DNA from: Antennarius striatus
Taxonomy: Eukaryota; Chordata; Actinopteri; Lophiiformes; Antennariidae
DNA: 64,000 bases
NCBI RefSeq assembly: GCF_040054535.1
Contig: NC_090782.1
Span: forward strand, 20,429,001-20,493,000
Reading direction: 5' to 3'
Shown: positions 52,713 to 64,000 of the stretch, piece after piece
Numbering within the stretch: position 1 is the stretch's first letter
Layout: each line of letters begins with the position of its first letter
Position numbers and translations under genes: made by a program
Notes under the pieces: model-generated
Database searches by the model: none
The model's input: only the letters and a program-made list of their open reading frames with translations
What the model was told of the DNA's origin: nothing

Positions 52713-55700
52713 ATGGAAACTTTATGGAGGACTGGTTTGGTCTACACTGTCATCGTCATCATGTTTGCCAACAAACTCAACGGACTTCACAGGGATGAGG
52801 TTGTTCAGTCACAAGGTGAGAGGAAGTGTTTGTGATTGAGAGGCTGAAAAAAATGTTTCTTGCAACCGAGAGATCTTGTGAATTGATTTTGAAAGGTAGT
52901 ACATTAAATAAGTACAGTAGGTGCTGCAAGGGTAAATACAAAAGCTCCAATGGTATGCAAACAGCATTGTGCTCAATATTATACATACCACATGCCTAGA
53001 ACTGCTTCCATTTGGTCCTTTGGTCCTATCCCCAACTTTTGAATATGTGAACTTGCTATTCACAATACTTTTTTCATTCAACTATAAAAGTGTCAATGTA
53101 TGCATCCATCCATGAATTTATTGAGCCTAAAGGAAGTAGTCTGAAACTGGCAAAATACAGATTTCAATCAAAGGCTGTCTGGTCAAAGAGCACGTTTATG
53201 AGCAGACGTTACAAATTCTTTTTTTTTTAATACTTGACAGATTTGAAAACTCAGCACTACAAAAATATTTTAGCCCATGCCAAAAAAAATGTGCTGAGAT
53301 GTAATACTTCGCTTGCCTACTAAAAGTTTAGAAGTACATATACCCAACCAGACATAAATATACTTGTTAAACGGAGCTGTCAACACTTGATTTGTTTAAA
53401 GCTGTCCCTACAGTTTAGACAGAAGTGTCCCCATGGCAATTTGTCAGAGTATCTGCGTAATTTATATTTGCAAAATTTTACCTCTGAGGCATAGTAAAGC
53501 TGAAAGACATCTGTTACATATACAGTATGGTATATGAGAGAAATTACTGTTATTTTATAATTCTGTAACTACAGTGTCATAACTGTTAAAGAAGCATGTG
53601 TTCACCCTTTACTTCCAAAAAACAGAGCAGCGTCAGACTTGTGTCCCACCCTTGTCTGGAGCAGGTCTAAATCCAGGTTACATAACACGCGTTGACCTTT
53701 CAAACTAATTAAAAATTCAGCGTGAAAGGAGTTTCAAAGCCCTGCTTTAAATTTAAACTCAGTGTTAACAACACATACGTTATACTTTCAGCTCTTTATA
53801 AATAGTGGGGAAACATCATTGGTTTATTATCTTGATCCAGGCTTTACACTGCGGGTTGCTTTGATTATTTTCAGTCTTTGAGAACAAGACTACTTGAATG
53901 TATTGTGGTCCAGGCACCCAGAGTGAAATCTGTTTTTCATTTCAGTGAGAAAAAAGGCCGTCTCAGCGCTACCCATGTTTACAGATCAGAAGAACAACAT
54001 TTGTTTAAAAAAAATGCATTTAATTTGAATATAATTTTATAGTAATTGCAATTTAAGGATGAAGATATACTCGCTGTAATGTTTTTATTTATAGTTGACA
54101 TCATTTGACAAAATGAACCCTGGAAAGTGTTTCTAGTCAGACTTGCCTGTCTGAGCTCCTGAGCCACAATCCAGGCCTGCAAGTCTGGCTTTCTGAACTT
54201 GAACTTTGCCTCCACAAATCATGAAGCGGTCACACGGCCACGTGCCCACCCCCTCACCTTTAACCACCCTACGTTCCCGTGTCCGTCTCACATGCACAGT
54301 GAAGCTGCACCGACTCAAATCCCCCTGAGGGCAGAGACATGAAATCCCTGAGGGTTGGTGTCTTGTCACCTAGAACAAGGCTGTGATTGTGTATTTCCCA
54401 AACTTAACCTTTGACCCGTCACAGCCATCTGTCTCCAATAGTCTGCCAGTCGGCTTCCTTTAAATAACAGCCCCTCCCGACACGGCCCATTCCTTCAAAG
54501 ACGTCATTCTCCCGAGGTTCAGACAGACGCGGATGTAAGGCTGTACTAATTAGTGTTTCGTTAATATCATTTTTAATGTCTTATTATAACTATGGTTCTA
54601 AATACTAAGTGTAATGGCAGACTTTTTTTTTTTGTCATGCTGGACTAACACACAATTATCGCCCAACTCTGAAATTCCCATGAGCTATAAGGTCGTTTTA
54701 ATATACTTTTTTTTTTTCCATCTCAGAATTCTGGTCTGTCAACTTTACCTCCAGCCAGGCGACTGGAGATAACCCTAACCTTAACCCAAACACACATTCT
54801 GCACAGGCAAACATTTTACTGTGTTAATGAAAACCAACCGGTACTTCAATCGATGCTGTTATTGCTAGTGCCTGAATAAGTAGAATACAGTTTTGTCAAA
54901 AGAATGCTTTAGGTAATTTCCAAAGAAGAAATGGACGTGTTAGTGATAGATGAGATTGTGATTGCTTCAAGTGAATTACTTGACCCTGAAAACTTGCTAG
55001 CATTTAGAATTTAGATTTGGATTTTGCTACTCTTGTAGCTTCTTCCATCTTCCACAATTGTAGGTAGATATAACAAATTTATGTCAGTCAGAGACTCTCT
55101 GTCCTATTGTTCCACAGTTTTTGAAGTCTGCAGAAGACCTCTACATCGTCTATTCATGTGCTCTGGTATATGTAGAGATAGAAGAACTCATTTCAGATCT
55201 GAACATTTTGAATTGTCAGCGTCCCAAAAGGCTCATGAAGTTAGAAAATTTTTAACCTGATTCCAAAGGGACACAAATATGTATTTCAAGAGGGATGTCT
55301 TGGTACTTTTTGCCATACACTGCATGTGCGTTTGCCTCTTTTCTCACACTCATTCTTTTCACAGAACGCTTACAGATGCTTCATCTTGTTGTAGTAATTG
55401 TTGGAAATGAGGCACAGCAGCGTTTGGCCCGAGATGCCACGAAGGTGTGCCTGCGATGGAGGGAGGGACGATTTTCCAAGCAGAGTATTTCCTTCCACTA
55501 TTTTCATTTGGTGATAAGAGAAACCAGGGTGATGCCCTGCTTATGGGTGGATTAGTGTAATTATCAGCACAGCTTCTGTATGAAACCCTTTTAGCCAGGG
55601 AGGGTCTGTTAAATTTAGCAGGCGTGTTTCCACTGTAGTTTTATTGGTTTTATGTTTTCATGAGCAACTGAAAGGTTTCTAAAACAATCAACCGGTGCAC

Positions 55701-58700
55701 TTAAAAAAAAAAAAAGGGATTTTGGTTTACATAAAGACGTACATCATCCATACTATTTAGTAATCAAACTCTGTGGCTTCAAAGTCATTGCTATACATTT
55801 GCTCTTATTCTCCGACATGAGAATTTAGACCTAAAAGTAGCAACAATCTCCTCCAACAATCTTCCAAATCTAAGTAACGTTCCACTTTTCATATCGTGTT
55901 TACTTCCATCATTTAAACAGCAGTAATGGCTGTAATGCTCTGAACATCTGGTATGGAAAAACAACATAAACTACCAGAGAAATGAGGTGATAATGATTTT
56001 ATTGCCTTCAGGTGATTGAGACATGTTTTTAAAAGTTATTATTAGAAACATATCTATTAAAGGACTGGGTATGTCCTTCTTTTCCCAGTTGTATGAAGCA
56101 GACAGTGAGCAGGATGGGTTGGGAATCCTGTGGAGAGGAAGCTTAACTGCGCTTACTACACACACTCAAACTTTTTATTCAAACACACTAATTTGTTCTG
56201 CTGGTGTTCATTAGTACTCAGTTTATTCGATGAAAAGCCTCTTTAATTTCTTCCTCGGCGGTGAGCTGTATCTACTTTATAAGGACCCTTCATCTTCGCC
56301 CCAGGAGTTTTTCCTGTGTTTCAAACTTAATGGCAATACCACCCGCATGATGGCTTGATGTGGTTTGTGTGAGCAGGGAGGATGTGTTGTGGGAAAGAGC
56401 TCAGGGAGCTTCAGAAGTGAATGATTTTAAACAACTTTGTGGAGAAAAAGTGTCCATTGTTGGTCATTTGAAGACTTTCTTGGTTAAAATGATAAACTTT
56501 CCAAGAAAAATATTGAATTTAATTTTTTGCGATCTAATCAATAACTGCAGTTAACATAAAAGAATGTTATAACATCATCAAATGTAACCCATTTATAATA
56601 AAAAATACAATTACCATGGCTATAATGGTTAGCTGTGACTCCAGACACCCATCTCTCATATAGTACAGTGACAGGGCGATGGCACGGATAGGTCAGCATT
56701 GTCATTACGAGTTATGCTGTGAACAGTTTTACATAATATACAGTAAGTCCCTGATGTCTTCATTCCTTATAAACTGTCACTAATGGAAGTGCACTTATTT
56801 GCGTGTTGCAGGCTACATTTTGATGTACATCTTGGTGTGAACTCGCTCGTACGCTCAAACTGCAGAGGTCAGGTAGGGACGGGTGTGATTCGCCTCATTT
56901 AAGACTAACGGAAACTCGAAACCACATGCTGGCTCTCTTCCTACAAAACTTAACGATGCTATATTAATTATACGACGGTCATAATCATAATCTTTTAAAT
57001 GGAAAAACACAACATGTATGAATTGTGTCCTTTATTCTCGTGGTTCCTTTAACTTCCTCTCTTAAGCTGTGCACCAACACAGCTGGGGTAGAAAACGCAA
57101 CTTGAAATTATGATGCAAACTTATTTTCCATGTTGGAGAGAGAATTACTTACAATCCCTTTTTGTCCTCACTTGTTGAACAACGACCGTATTTTGTACCA
57201 AACTTCCCACGTCAAAATTACAGTATCTATTTCCATTTGAAGGCGGTGCTTCTAATTGCACTCGCTGTTTATTCAAGCCAGGCCTATCAACTGCTTAGAG
57301 AATATTTTTTTCCCCATAGAGAACCCTTCAAGTCTGTACCAGGGAACTCTGATCTCTGGGTATTTACTCTGTGTGGGAAGGGGCTGCGTCTCCACCAACT
57401 GGGGCCAAAGGTTTGATGAAAACTGGACTTATTTGCTGGCAACCTTTCCCCATTAGCTAGCTGACGTTGACTGTTTGGGGCTATGTATATTTGGACAATA
57501 AATCTCAACCAGGTCCCGGCACAGACTGGGACAGACAGGAAGTATACAGTTTCAGTGTAACCATGGCAACATCCCTTTGGACTCATGCAGGAAGGGCTTG
57601 TCAGGAATGGGCCAAAAAGCCTGCTAATTTCTTTTTGCCAACTAGGTTACTCTCAATAAAAAAGCCCCACAGTTATTCTTATAAACAATTCCCAAATTCA
57701 CAACTGTTTTTAATAACAGTCCATTACATGATGGTGAATTTTGGATTTATTAGGTTAAACAGAGATTTTTTGTGTTATGCCTTGTTTATTTCCTTCCCTC
57801 TAGCCGCTTTCCTGTCCAGTCTAGGCCAGTATGAGATTGCCATCCCATTACGTGTAGGACCCGATGGTGAAACGCTCAATGCAGAAACACCTCAGCACCA
57901 CCGAAGAAGACGTAGCACTGAGGACAGACTGCCGGACTCTGTAATATGCTTTCTGAAAATTCATTCCATCTATTGTTCATGCTTCTGCGCATTACATTTG
58001 AGACTCCTCTGTAAGATACCCCATTTTCAAATCCAGAGGCATTTATGAGTTGACCTCTTTTTTCCTATCTCGCAGCTCTTCTACCAGCTTTCCACATCGC
58101 GGAACAACTTCCTGCTGAACCTAACGCTACAGGGAAGCTTGCTGTCCAGGCAGTTCAGGGTGGAATACTGGAAGAGGGGTCGATTAGCCTGGAGTCACCC
58201 TTATTCTCCCCACTGCCACTATGTAGGACATCTCCAAGACCAGCCACACTCCAGCAAAGTGGCTCTGAGCAACTGTAACGGCCTGGTAAGAAAAAACCCC
58301 AAAAACTTTTCTGATATCGAACAAACCATAATTACTAAATGACCTTGTATTGGCCAAACCAACCAGTGATCTCATAAACTGAAATTACCTTAAATTTAAA
58401 GACAAATTATTTACCAATCTGGGTTCCCTCAAAAGGCGAGATGGTGCAATTACTGCTATGTTTTATTCTGTTTTCACCATGTGAGATTTTGAGTTAAGTA
58501 GTTTGCTAGAAACCTCCAAACTTTGGGATTAATGATGTCATTGAACAAATTTAAGACTGCTGTATTACTGCGTAACCTTAAACAGCTTTCCGCAGCGGTT
58601 CTATTAGTAATGTCTTGTTTTAACCCATTGTCATGAACCCATCTGCTCATCATCCTCCGAATCCCTCGCCATGAATCGTGTTTTAGTCTGAATTTATTTC

Positions 58701-61700
58701 CCTCCACTCGCAGCGTCGTGTATCGGCGCGTCCTCTCACTACAAACAGCAGGCTTCACAATAACAACTGCACACACAGCTGAGGATTAGACGTGTTCACC
58801 GAGCGTTCATAAACCGCACACGCAATTACTGTTAGGCAGACCAGCATGAGCACATTGAACAGTGAGCAGGCTGGGGCGTCCAGGGGAGCATCACTAACTT
58901 TATTATGGGATTAAAGGCACTTTGAAAGTTGCCGCCGCCAGTCAAGGGGAGACACTTGCCCTCGCCATGGCAACACACACTGTATGAGCTGAACCAAAGC
59001 GCTCTCACTCTCTCATTTCTCTCACTCTCATTCACTCTTTCATGCTCTCACGTGAGTTTGGCTGGTACGTTTGTTCTGTGTGGTCCCCAGTAACATTCAA
59101 CTGTAGGTCCACATCACAGGGGGTACCTGGGTTTGTAGTGGGACCCAGGACACAACGATATCATGATTCCGATCTTGCATCGCTGCTATAAAATTGTATA
59201 TACGTAAATGTACACCAGTTGTCATTTGTTTATTGAACAGTTGTGTTGTCTGAGATTAACTTTACACATTAACCCGATGCTGTTTTTTCTGTGTGTCTAT
59301 ATTAGTAAAGTAATATATTATTCTTCAATAAGGATTTTTAGATGCTGTTACTACAAAAGCTTTGCACAAATTTATGTAAATGAAATGACAGGACAAGGAA
59401 ATAGAAATTTTGTGTGTATGAATTCAATTGCTATGAATTTCTTTTTTTAGTACTAATTTTATTGATAAAAACAGTATTAGTTACTCTGATAAACAGAATG
59501 TATTCAGTATTCTCCTATTCGTAGAAAGATTTCCATCATTTTAAAATCATTCAAAAGATTTGATCAGAAACTAAATCATTTTTAAAGTAACTATAATCTC
59601 ATTACGCAGCGTTTCAAATGTAATTCTGGCTAATTATAGTTCTACTTATATTTGTAATCTGATTACATAATCCCAATCACATGTAATGTATTATACTGCT
59701 CAGCCTCGCGTGTGGGCTTTAGACAACTGCTGATCACTGCTGACAAACGCTGCTGCTGCACGTTGGTGGACGATGATCTCAAACTGACAACTGCAGCTAC
59801 ATGAAATGAAACACACAGCTTAGTTCTTACCTCGCTGGACGCTGAGCAGTTGTTTTAAAGTCTTCATGTATTCAGCTGTCAGTTTTTGAACCCTTTAACA
59901 CCAGGATCCCTCAGAGGGCCTCTGATTCACCTTCTCCCTTACCTTTACTTACCCTGAATACTTTGCTCTTTCTAATTGGTCTTGGTTTGAAGAGTCAAAG
60001 TGAATTTACTTTTATTATTTATGCATCATCTTCTGATTGATTTGGGATGATTTTCCGTTGCTGTTTCCCTATTAAAATGTTCCCGTTAAGAATCAGACCA
60101 TCTGGGTGATTTGATTATTTGTGATATTGACATCATGAAAGCAGTGATTTCTGTTATTTTATTCTCTTCTGTTCTGCGAATCTATCTCTCTGCAGCAGGG
60201 GGTGATTGTTGCAGGGGGGGAGGAGTACCTGATTGAACCCCTTGTCTCACCAGATAACCAGACCAGAATGGAGAGGGGGGAGAGAGCAGAGGGGCGCCCC
60301 CATGTGGTTTACAAGCGGTCATCGCTCCGCTATCAGTACAAGGGCCAATCTTGTGGAGTCATTGGTGAGGACAGAGATATTATGATGTTTCTGTTAACCC
60401 AAGGAATAAACTGTACCCATCAGCCAGCAGCGTAGTGTGTTGCCAGTTGTGACTGGGTGTGACTTTGTTGAAGCATAAGCCATGTTTCAACAAATAAATT
60501 TTAATTAAAAAAAATCCTGATTTCAAGTGCTTCCTGGTATATAAAATGCTTTCGAGAATCTTTGGTGGAAGGAAAGTGTTCCTGATGATCATCACTCATG
60601 TTTTAGCGACTGTAAAATGGTCCAGTGAGTGTTTGTTTTCATGCACACTCTGCTGGTTGTGATTCTGTTCAAAATGTGAATGATCTGCAGATGAGAAGCC
60701 ACTGAAAGGCGTGTCGTGGTGGCAGCGGACTCTGAAGACGCCCCCCCACCACGTCGGTCGAGGGCAGCTGCCTCTGAAGCGCTCGGTTAGCCGGGAGCGC
60801 TACGTGGAAACCCTTGTGGTTGCCGACAAGATGATGGTGGGTTACCATGGTCGCAGAGACATCGAACAGTACATCCTGGCTGTCATGAATATTGTAAGTT
60901 TCACAACACAAAAGATGTACTTGCACAATGCATTTGAAACACGGCTTTCCATGTTTTTTTTAGAGTTGTTCTTGATTAAAAGAAGATTTCTCACATATGA
61001 TGGAATAAGTAAATGTTACATCGGGAATCTGACACTGAAGAGGCTTTGTTCTCCAATCCAACAGACATCCATGAATTTAGATAATTACCATATTTTAGGA
61101 GAAATCTAAGAACAGAAATGTCAGAAATAGAAACAGAAATAGAACGTTTCTGGCCAGACTCAAGCTTGTTTGTACAATATGTGGCAAAATTATATCAAAA
61201 TAAATCAGATTTATAGTTTTTAATCACATTAAAGATGATTTAAGACAAGAAAAACAAATTAGTGGACTTTTTATCTCTGCCTCCAACAGTCACATGTTTC
61301 AGTCTGGGCTTGTATTTCATGCTATTTCTGTCACTGGGGATCACTTAACACACAGTTAATCACTTAAACTCTATATACACACATTTTAGGAATGTATATA
61401 ATAAAGGGTTGTTCAGCTGCTATTGTTACAGAGCAGGTTGCATCCGGAGTGTTAGGGAATCAGGAAACGCAGCGCCGTCTGTTTCGTGGTGTGGAGCAAA
61501 GAGGGCCAAATTACACCAGACAGCAGTAATGACAGGTGTCTGAGAGCAGCAGAGTGCTGGTAGTGGTTTTACCACTGGTCGTTTTTTATTACTGTCTATG
61601 CTTTAACTCTTTAAAAACCATCGGGTGCACTGACTTCCCAGTTCCTTTGAGATTCTTGCACTATTTCACCTTATAGATGACAAAATCAGTCTTGATCAGA

Positions 61701-62079
61701 GGACAAGGCAGGACAGGCTTGTTTGCTCGCACAGTCTAAAACCATTGCTGCAAAAATATTCATGATTCTTTCTACAATTGCACAGTTAAAACAAACATTT
61801 CTTCACAAGCAGAAAATGTGTTACTGCTGCTCTGTGGTCAGGAAAATTATTGCCAAAATATTTCCATTACGAGTCTTAATTTATGAGGGATTACTCCTGC
61901 CTCTGTTTCTACTGTAGTCTTGTCTCAGATGGAGTTCTCCAGTGGTTTATCAGCTGTTTTTAAGACTGGTCTTTTCTTGTTTCCCTGGAGGTCAGGTTGC
62001 CAAACTGTTCCAGGATTCTAGCCTGGGGAATGCAGTCAACATTGTGGTTACACGGCTCATCCTGCTCATGGAAGACCAG
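52713..62079 (+). CDS. adamts10: ADAMTS10 metalloprotease, N-terminal part (gene continues past the right edge)
   Basis: Six coding exons: 52713-52815, 57804-57940, 58076-58285, 60196-60364, 60691-60893, 61996-62079 (302 codons; phases 1,0,0,1,0,0). The start [18 protein letters not shown] is a signal peptide in strong Kozak context (aaccATGG). Prodomain: [72 protein letters not shown]. The maturation site is [11 protein letters not shown], and the metalloprotease domain opens [19 protein letters not shown] and [20 protein letters not shown]. Human ADAMTS10 is nearest; ADAMTS6 is the close relative but lacks the DEKPxKG and [12 protein letters not shown] forms. The HExxH zinc site, disintegrin-like, thrombospondin and PLAC parts are outside. 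ADAMTS10 acts in the extracellular matrix on fibrillin microfibrils; human mutations cause Weill-Marchesani syndrome. Confidence 0.92.
52816..57803 (+). other. adamts10 intron after the signal-peptide exon (5.0 kb)
   Basis: Phase-1 intron, donor CAAG|gtgaga, acceptor tccctctag. AT-rich; no exon or nameable repeat seen. Confidence 0.75.
58286..60195 (+). other. adamts10 intron in the prodomain (1.9 kb)
   Basis: Donor CCTG|gtaaga, acceptor ctctctgcag with a second CAG directly after. TAAT/ATTA-rich palindrome-like DNA at about 59460-59700, perhaps a decayed DNA transposon, without identifiable ends. Confidence 0.7.
60894..61995 (+). other. adamts10 intron at the start of the catalytic domain
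   Basis: Phase-0 intron, donor AATATT|gtaagt, acceptor ggaggtcag, splitting MNI from VAKLF. Nothing else recognised. Confidence 0.75.
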
Positions 62080-64000
62080 GTGAATAAACTATCTTGTAGA
62101 AACCGTTTTTCCCTTCTCCTCTGTATGTGTTTTTGTGCTTCTTCTCATTATCTTCACACAAGATTATCATCTAAGAGCTCCTTGTTTGTGTCAAAGTATT
62201 GGCTTAAGTGTCTTTTCCTCCTCCACATCCGGAGGACCGTGAGTCTGAAAGCAGGCTCTGCACTAATGAAAGGGACAAGAGGTTGTAATGAGGTGAGGAA
62301 GAAGAAGATGGGTGTGGAGAGGATAGTGGCAGGGTGTCCTACTTGTCAGACAGAGCTGCTTTGTGACTGTTCTGTTGGTTACCATGGGGAACAATGACCT
62401 CTCTGACCGTTGCTATGATGGACATCCAGTGTGAAGGAAAGCTTTGAGTTAGATTCAGACTCTGATACCGGAAACATCAACATCTAAAATTGCTTCAACG
62501 TTCATTTGGGGGCATGGGGGTGCTGGAACCTATCCCAGCTGACTCTTTATGAAAGGCAGGGTACACCCTGGACAAGTTGTCAGTTCATGGCAGGGTCAAC
62601 ATGTGTTTGGTCACATTTTAGAATCACCAGTTTGCCCGTAATACTGGAGGAACCCGGAGAACCTAGTGTCCAAATGGACAACCTGCCAGCTCCGCACAGA
62701 AAAGCCCCAGGTTCTCAGCTCTTCTCTCTGCATCACCTTGTTGACCTGCTTCACTTAAGAAGATATAAAAACTCAGATGAGTTGCATTCTGGGTACGAGA
62801 GAACTCCATATTCAATATGTTTATCAAGGTCCATCCTGTCGTTGGACAAGTTTCTCATTTGTTCTGCCACTTTTGAATTGACGGACATTCATGGACCCCA
62901 GATTGTCTTCTCTTCCTGACATTTGTGATCATCTGACTTCTTTCAGTGCTACTATGAGGTCTAAGCTTTGGTTGTAGAAAGGAAAGGAAATCCAGTAAAG
63001 TAATATTGGTTAGGCATGCTGGTGCAGTGACTTGTCTCTGTGGAGTTTGCATGTTCTCCCTGTGTCTGCATGGACTCCCTCCAGGTTGTCAGGGTTCCTC
63101 CCACCTTGTTGGAATGAGCTCCGACCCCCTCCACATGATAAACAGAACAAAATAAATGAACGAGGCAGACACTAGTATTTAGCTTTGCTAAAGTGAGTGA
63201 GTGGAGGTTAGACAGGATGCAGATTTTGAATCCACAACTGACCACAAGGCACAGTTTCAGGTCATAAAGTGTGTTTAACCTCACTGCCGCAGCAGGAGAG
63301 ACGTCTAACCACCTAGTGACCTTATTTATTAGCCTGCCATTAATGGAAGCGGTGATATAATGCAACCACCTCCATCGTAATTCTGACCTCCTAGCAAGCT
63401 CACAGATGAAAAGTGACTTAAAGGGGCATTAGAGTGTGGCTTTGAGGTTTTCCACCACGTCTCGTATTTAAGAGAAGAAGAATTTCTTATTAATCCTACA
63501 TGAGATGCTGTTTTTTTCATTTTAAACTCATGCACAACATCGCACACATAAAAACCCCTAATAGAAACACACGCTAATCCAAAGTGAATTAAAAGTAGCC
63601 TGCATTTGATTTGGAGGATCGGTGCCCTTGCTCAAGGGTACCTCGACAGTGTGCAGGTGGTGAACTGGTACAAACTCCCAAAGTGTGGTCCACGCTGGTC
63701 TTGAACCGGCCACCTTCTGGTCCCCAATCCAAGTCCCTACGATCTGAGCTACCGCCACCTGAGCAACATTTCTTAAAAATATAGTTTAATACAGTTTTTT
63801 TTTTTCATTCTTTTATTTCGCTGCCCTGGAATTTGCCTCCCGGATACGTTTGTCCTCAGACAGAGTTAAGAAGCTAATGTTAGGACCATAAGCGGTGGGC
63901 TGTATTAGTGTTATTATTTCCCCTCTGTGGACCATTTAGGTTGAGGTCAGGACAAGATTGAGAGCAGTCGCTGCGAGCTGCTCTGCTGCCGGTTTCCAGG
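62080..64000 (+). other. adamts10 intron running to the window edge
   Basis: Donor GACCAG|gtgaat. I see no further ADAMTS exon before 64000 (the expected PxLExxHHA... exon is absent), so this intron is at least 1.9 kb. A SINE lies at 63606-63762. Confidence 0.65.
63606..63762 (-). repeat. tRNA-derived SINE
   Basis: On the minus strand it begins AGGTGGCGGTAGCTCAGATC, containing an A box (TAGCTCAGATCG). The B box GGTTCAAGACC is at 63707-63697, at tRNA-like spacing. The body continues with ACTGTCGAGGTACCCTTGAG and CAAGGGCACCGATCC, typical of fish SINE bodies. It sits in the adamts10 intron in antisense orientation. Confidence 0.7.

Noticed and set aside
62506-62919. 137-codon frame in the adamts10 intron
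   Set aside because: No domain or family features and no match to the expected next ADAMTS exon; it resembles intronic repeat DNA.

Overview
The window is teleost fish nuclear DNA. The coding exons are split by GT-AG introns, and CA/TG, TATC, AAAC and GAAT microsatellites are dense. The interspersed repeats (an RTE-type LINE, an L2-like LINE relic, a PIF/Harbinger MITE and tRNA-derived SINE copies) are of kinds common in ray-finned fishes. I see no prokaryotic, viral, CRISPR or operon-like content. Assigning the window to a particular fish family is not possible from sequence alone.

Layout. 1-2883 (minus): the first two coding exons of REXO1, whose large second exon runs off the left edge. 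3091-5786: a broken RTE-like retrotransposon, minus strand, bounded by an exact 15-bp target-site duplication and inserted just upstream of the REXO1 5' end. 5802-8340: intergenic, with a CCAAT inverted repeat. 8340-20300 (minus): mknk2, the MAP-kinase-interacting kinase 2, with 13 coding exons, one upstream non-coding exon and a probable long 3' UTR. 20935-21850: a LINE relic. 21850-28213: gene-poor. 28214 to about 33650 (minus): mob3a, with a Harbinger MITE in the intron between its first two coding exons. 33650-36210: intergenic plus the zap70 3' UTR. 36211-41974 (minus): complete zap70 coding region in 12 exons. 42000-47200: the space between two divergent genes. 47300-64000 (plus): adamts10, from a candidate TATA promoter through the signal peptide, prodomain and the start of the metalloprotease domain, continuing past the right edge.

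REXO1-MKNK2-MOB3A are also close together on human 19p13.3, so that part is a conserved block. ZAP70 (human 2q11) and ADAMTS10 (human 19p13.2) lie elsewhere in human. The genes do not form one pathway: REXO1 is a nuclear RNA exonuclease-family protein, MNK2 phosphorylates eIF4E downstream of ERK/p38, MOB3A is a MOB adaptor, ZAP-70 is the T-cell-receptor kinase and ADAMTS10 is an extracellular-matrix protease.

I reconstructed the exons by reading frames and splice sites by eye. Phases close throughout, giving predicted proteins of 473 aa (mknk2), 216 aa (mob3a) and 604 aa (zap70), close to the human lengths. UTR limits, promoters and repeat families are less certain. I found no sign of a new biological system. 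The most interesting points are the transposon insertion at REXO1, a changed tyrosine pattern in ZAP-70 interdomain B, an overlapping uORF at adamts10, an open 5' leader in mknk2, and the MITE carrying three CCAAT-containing 40-bp repeats.
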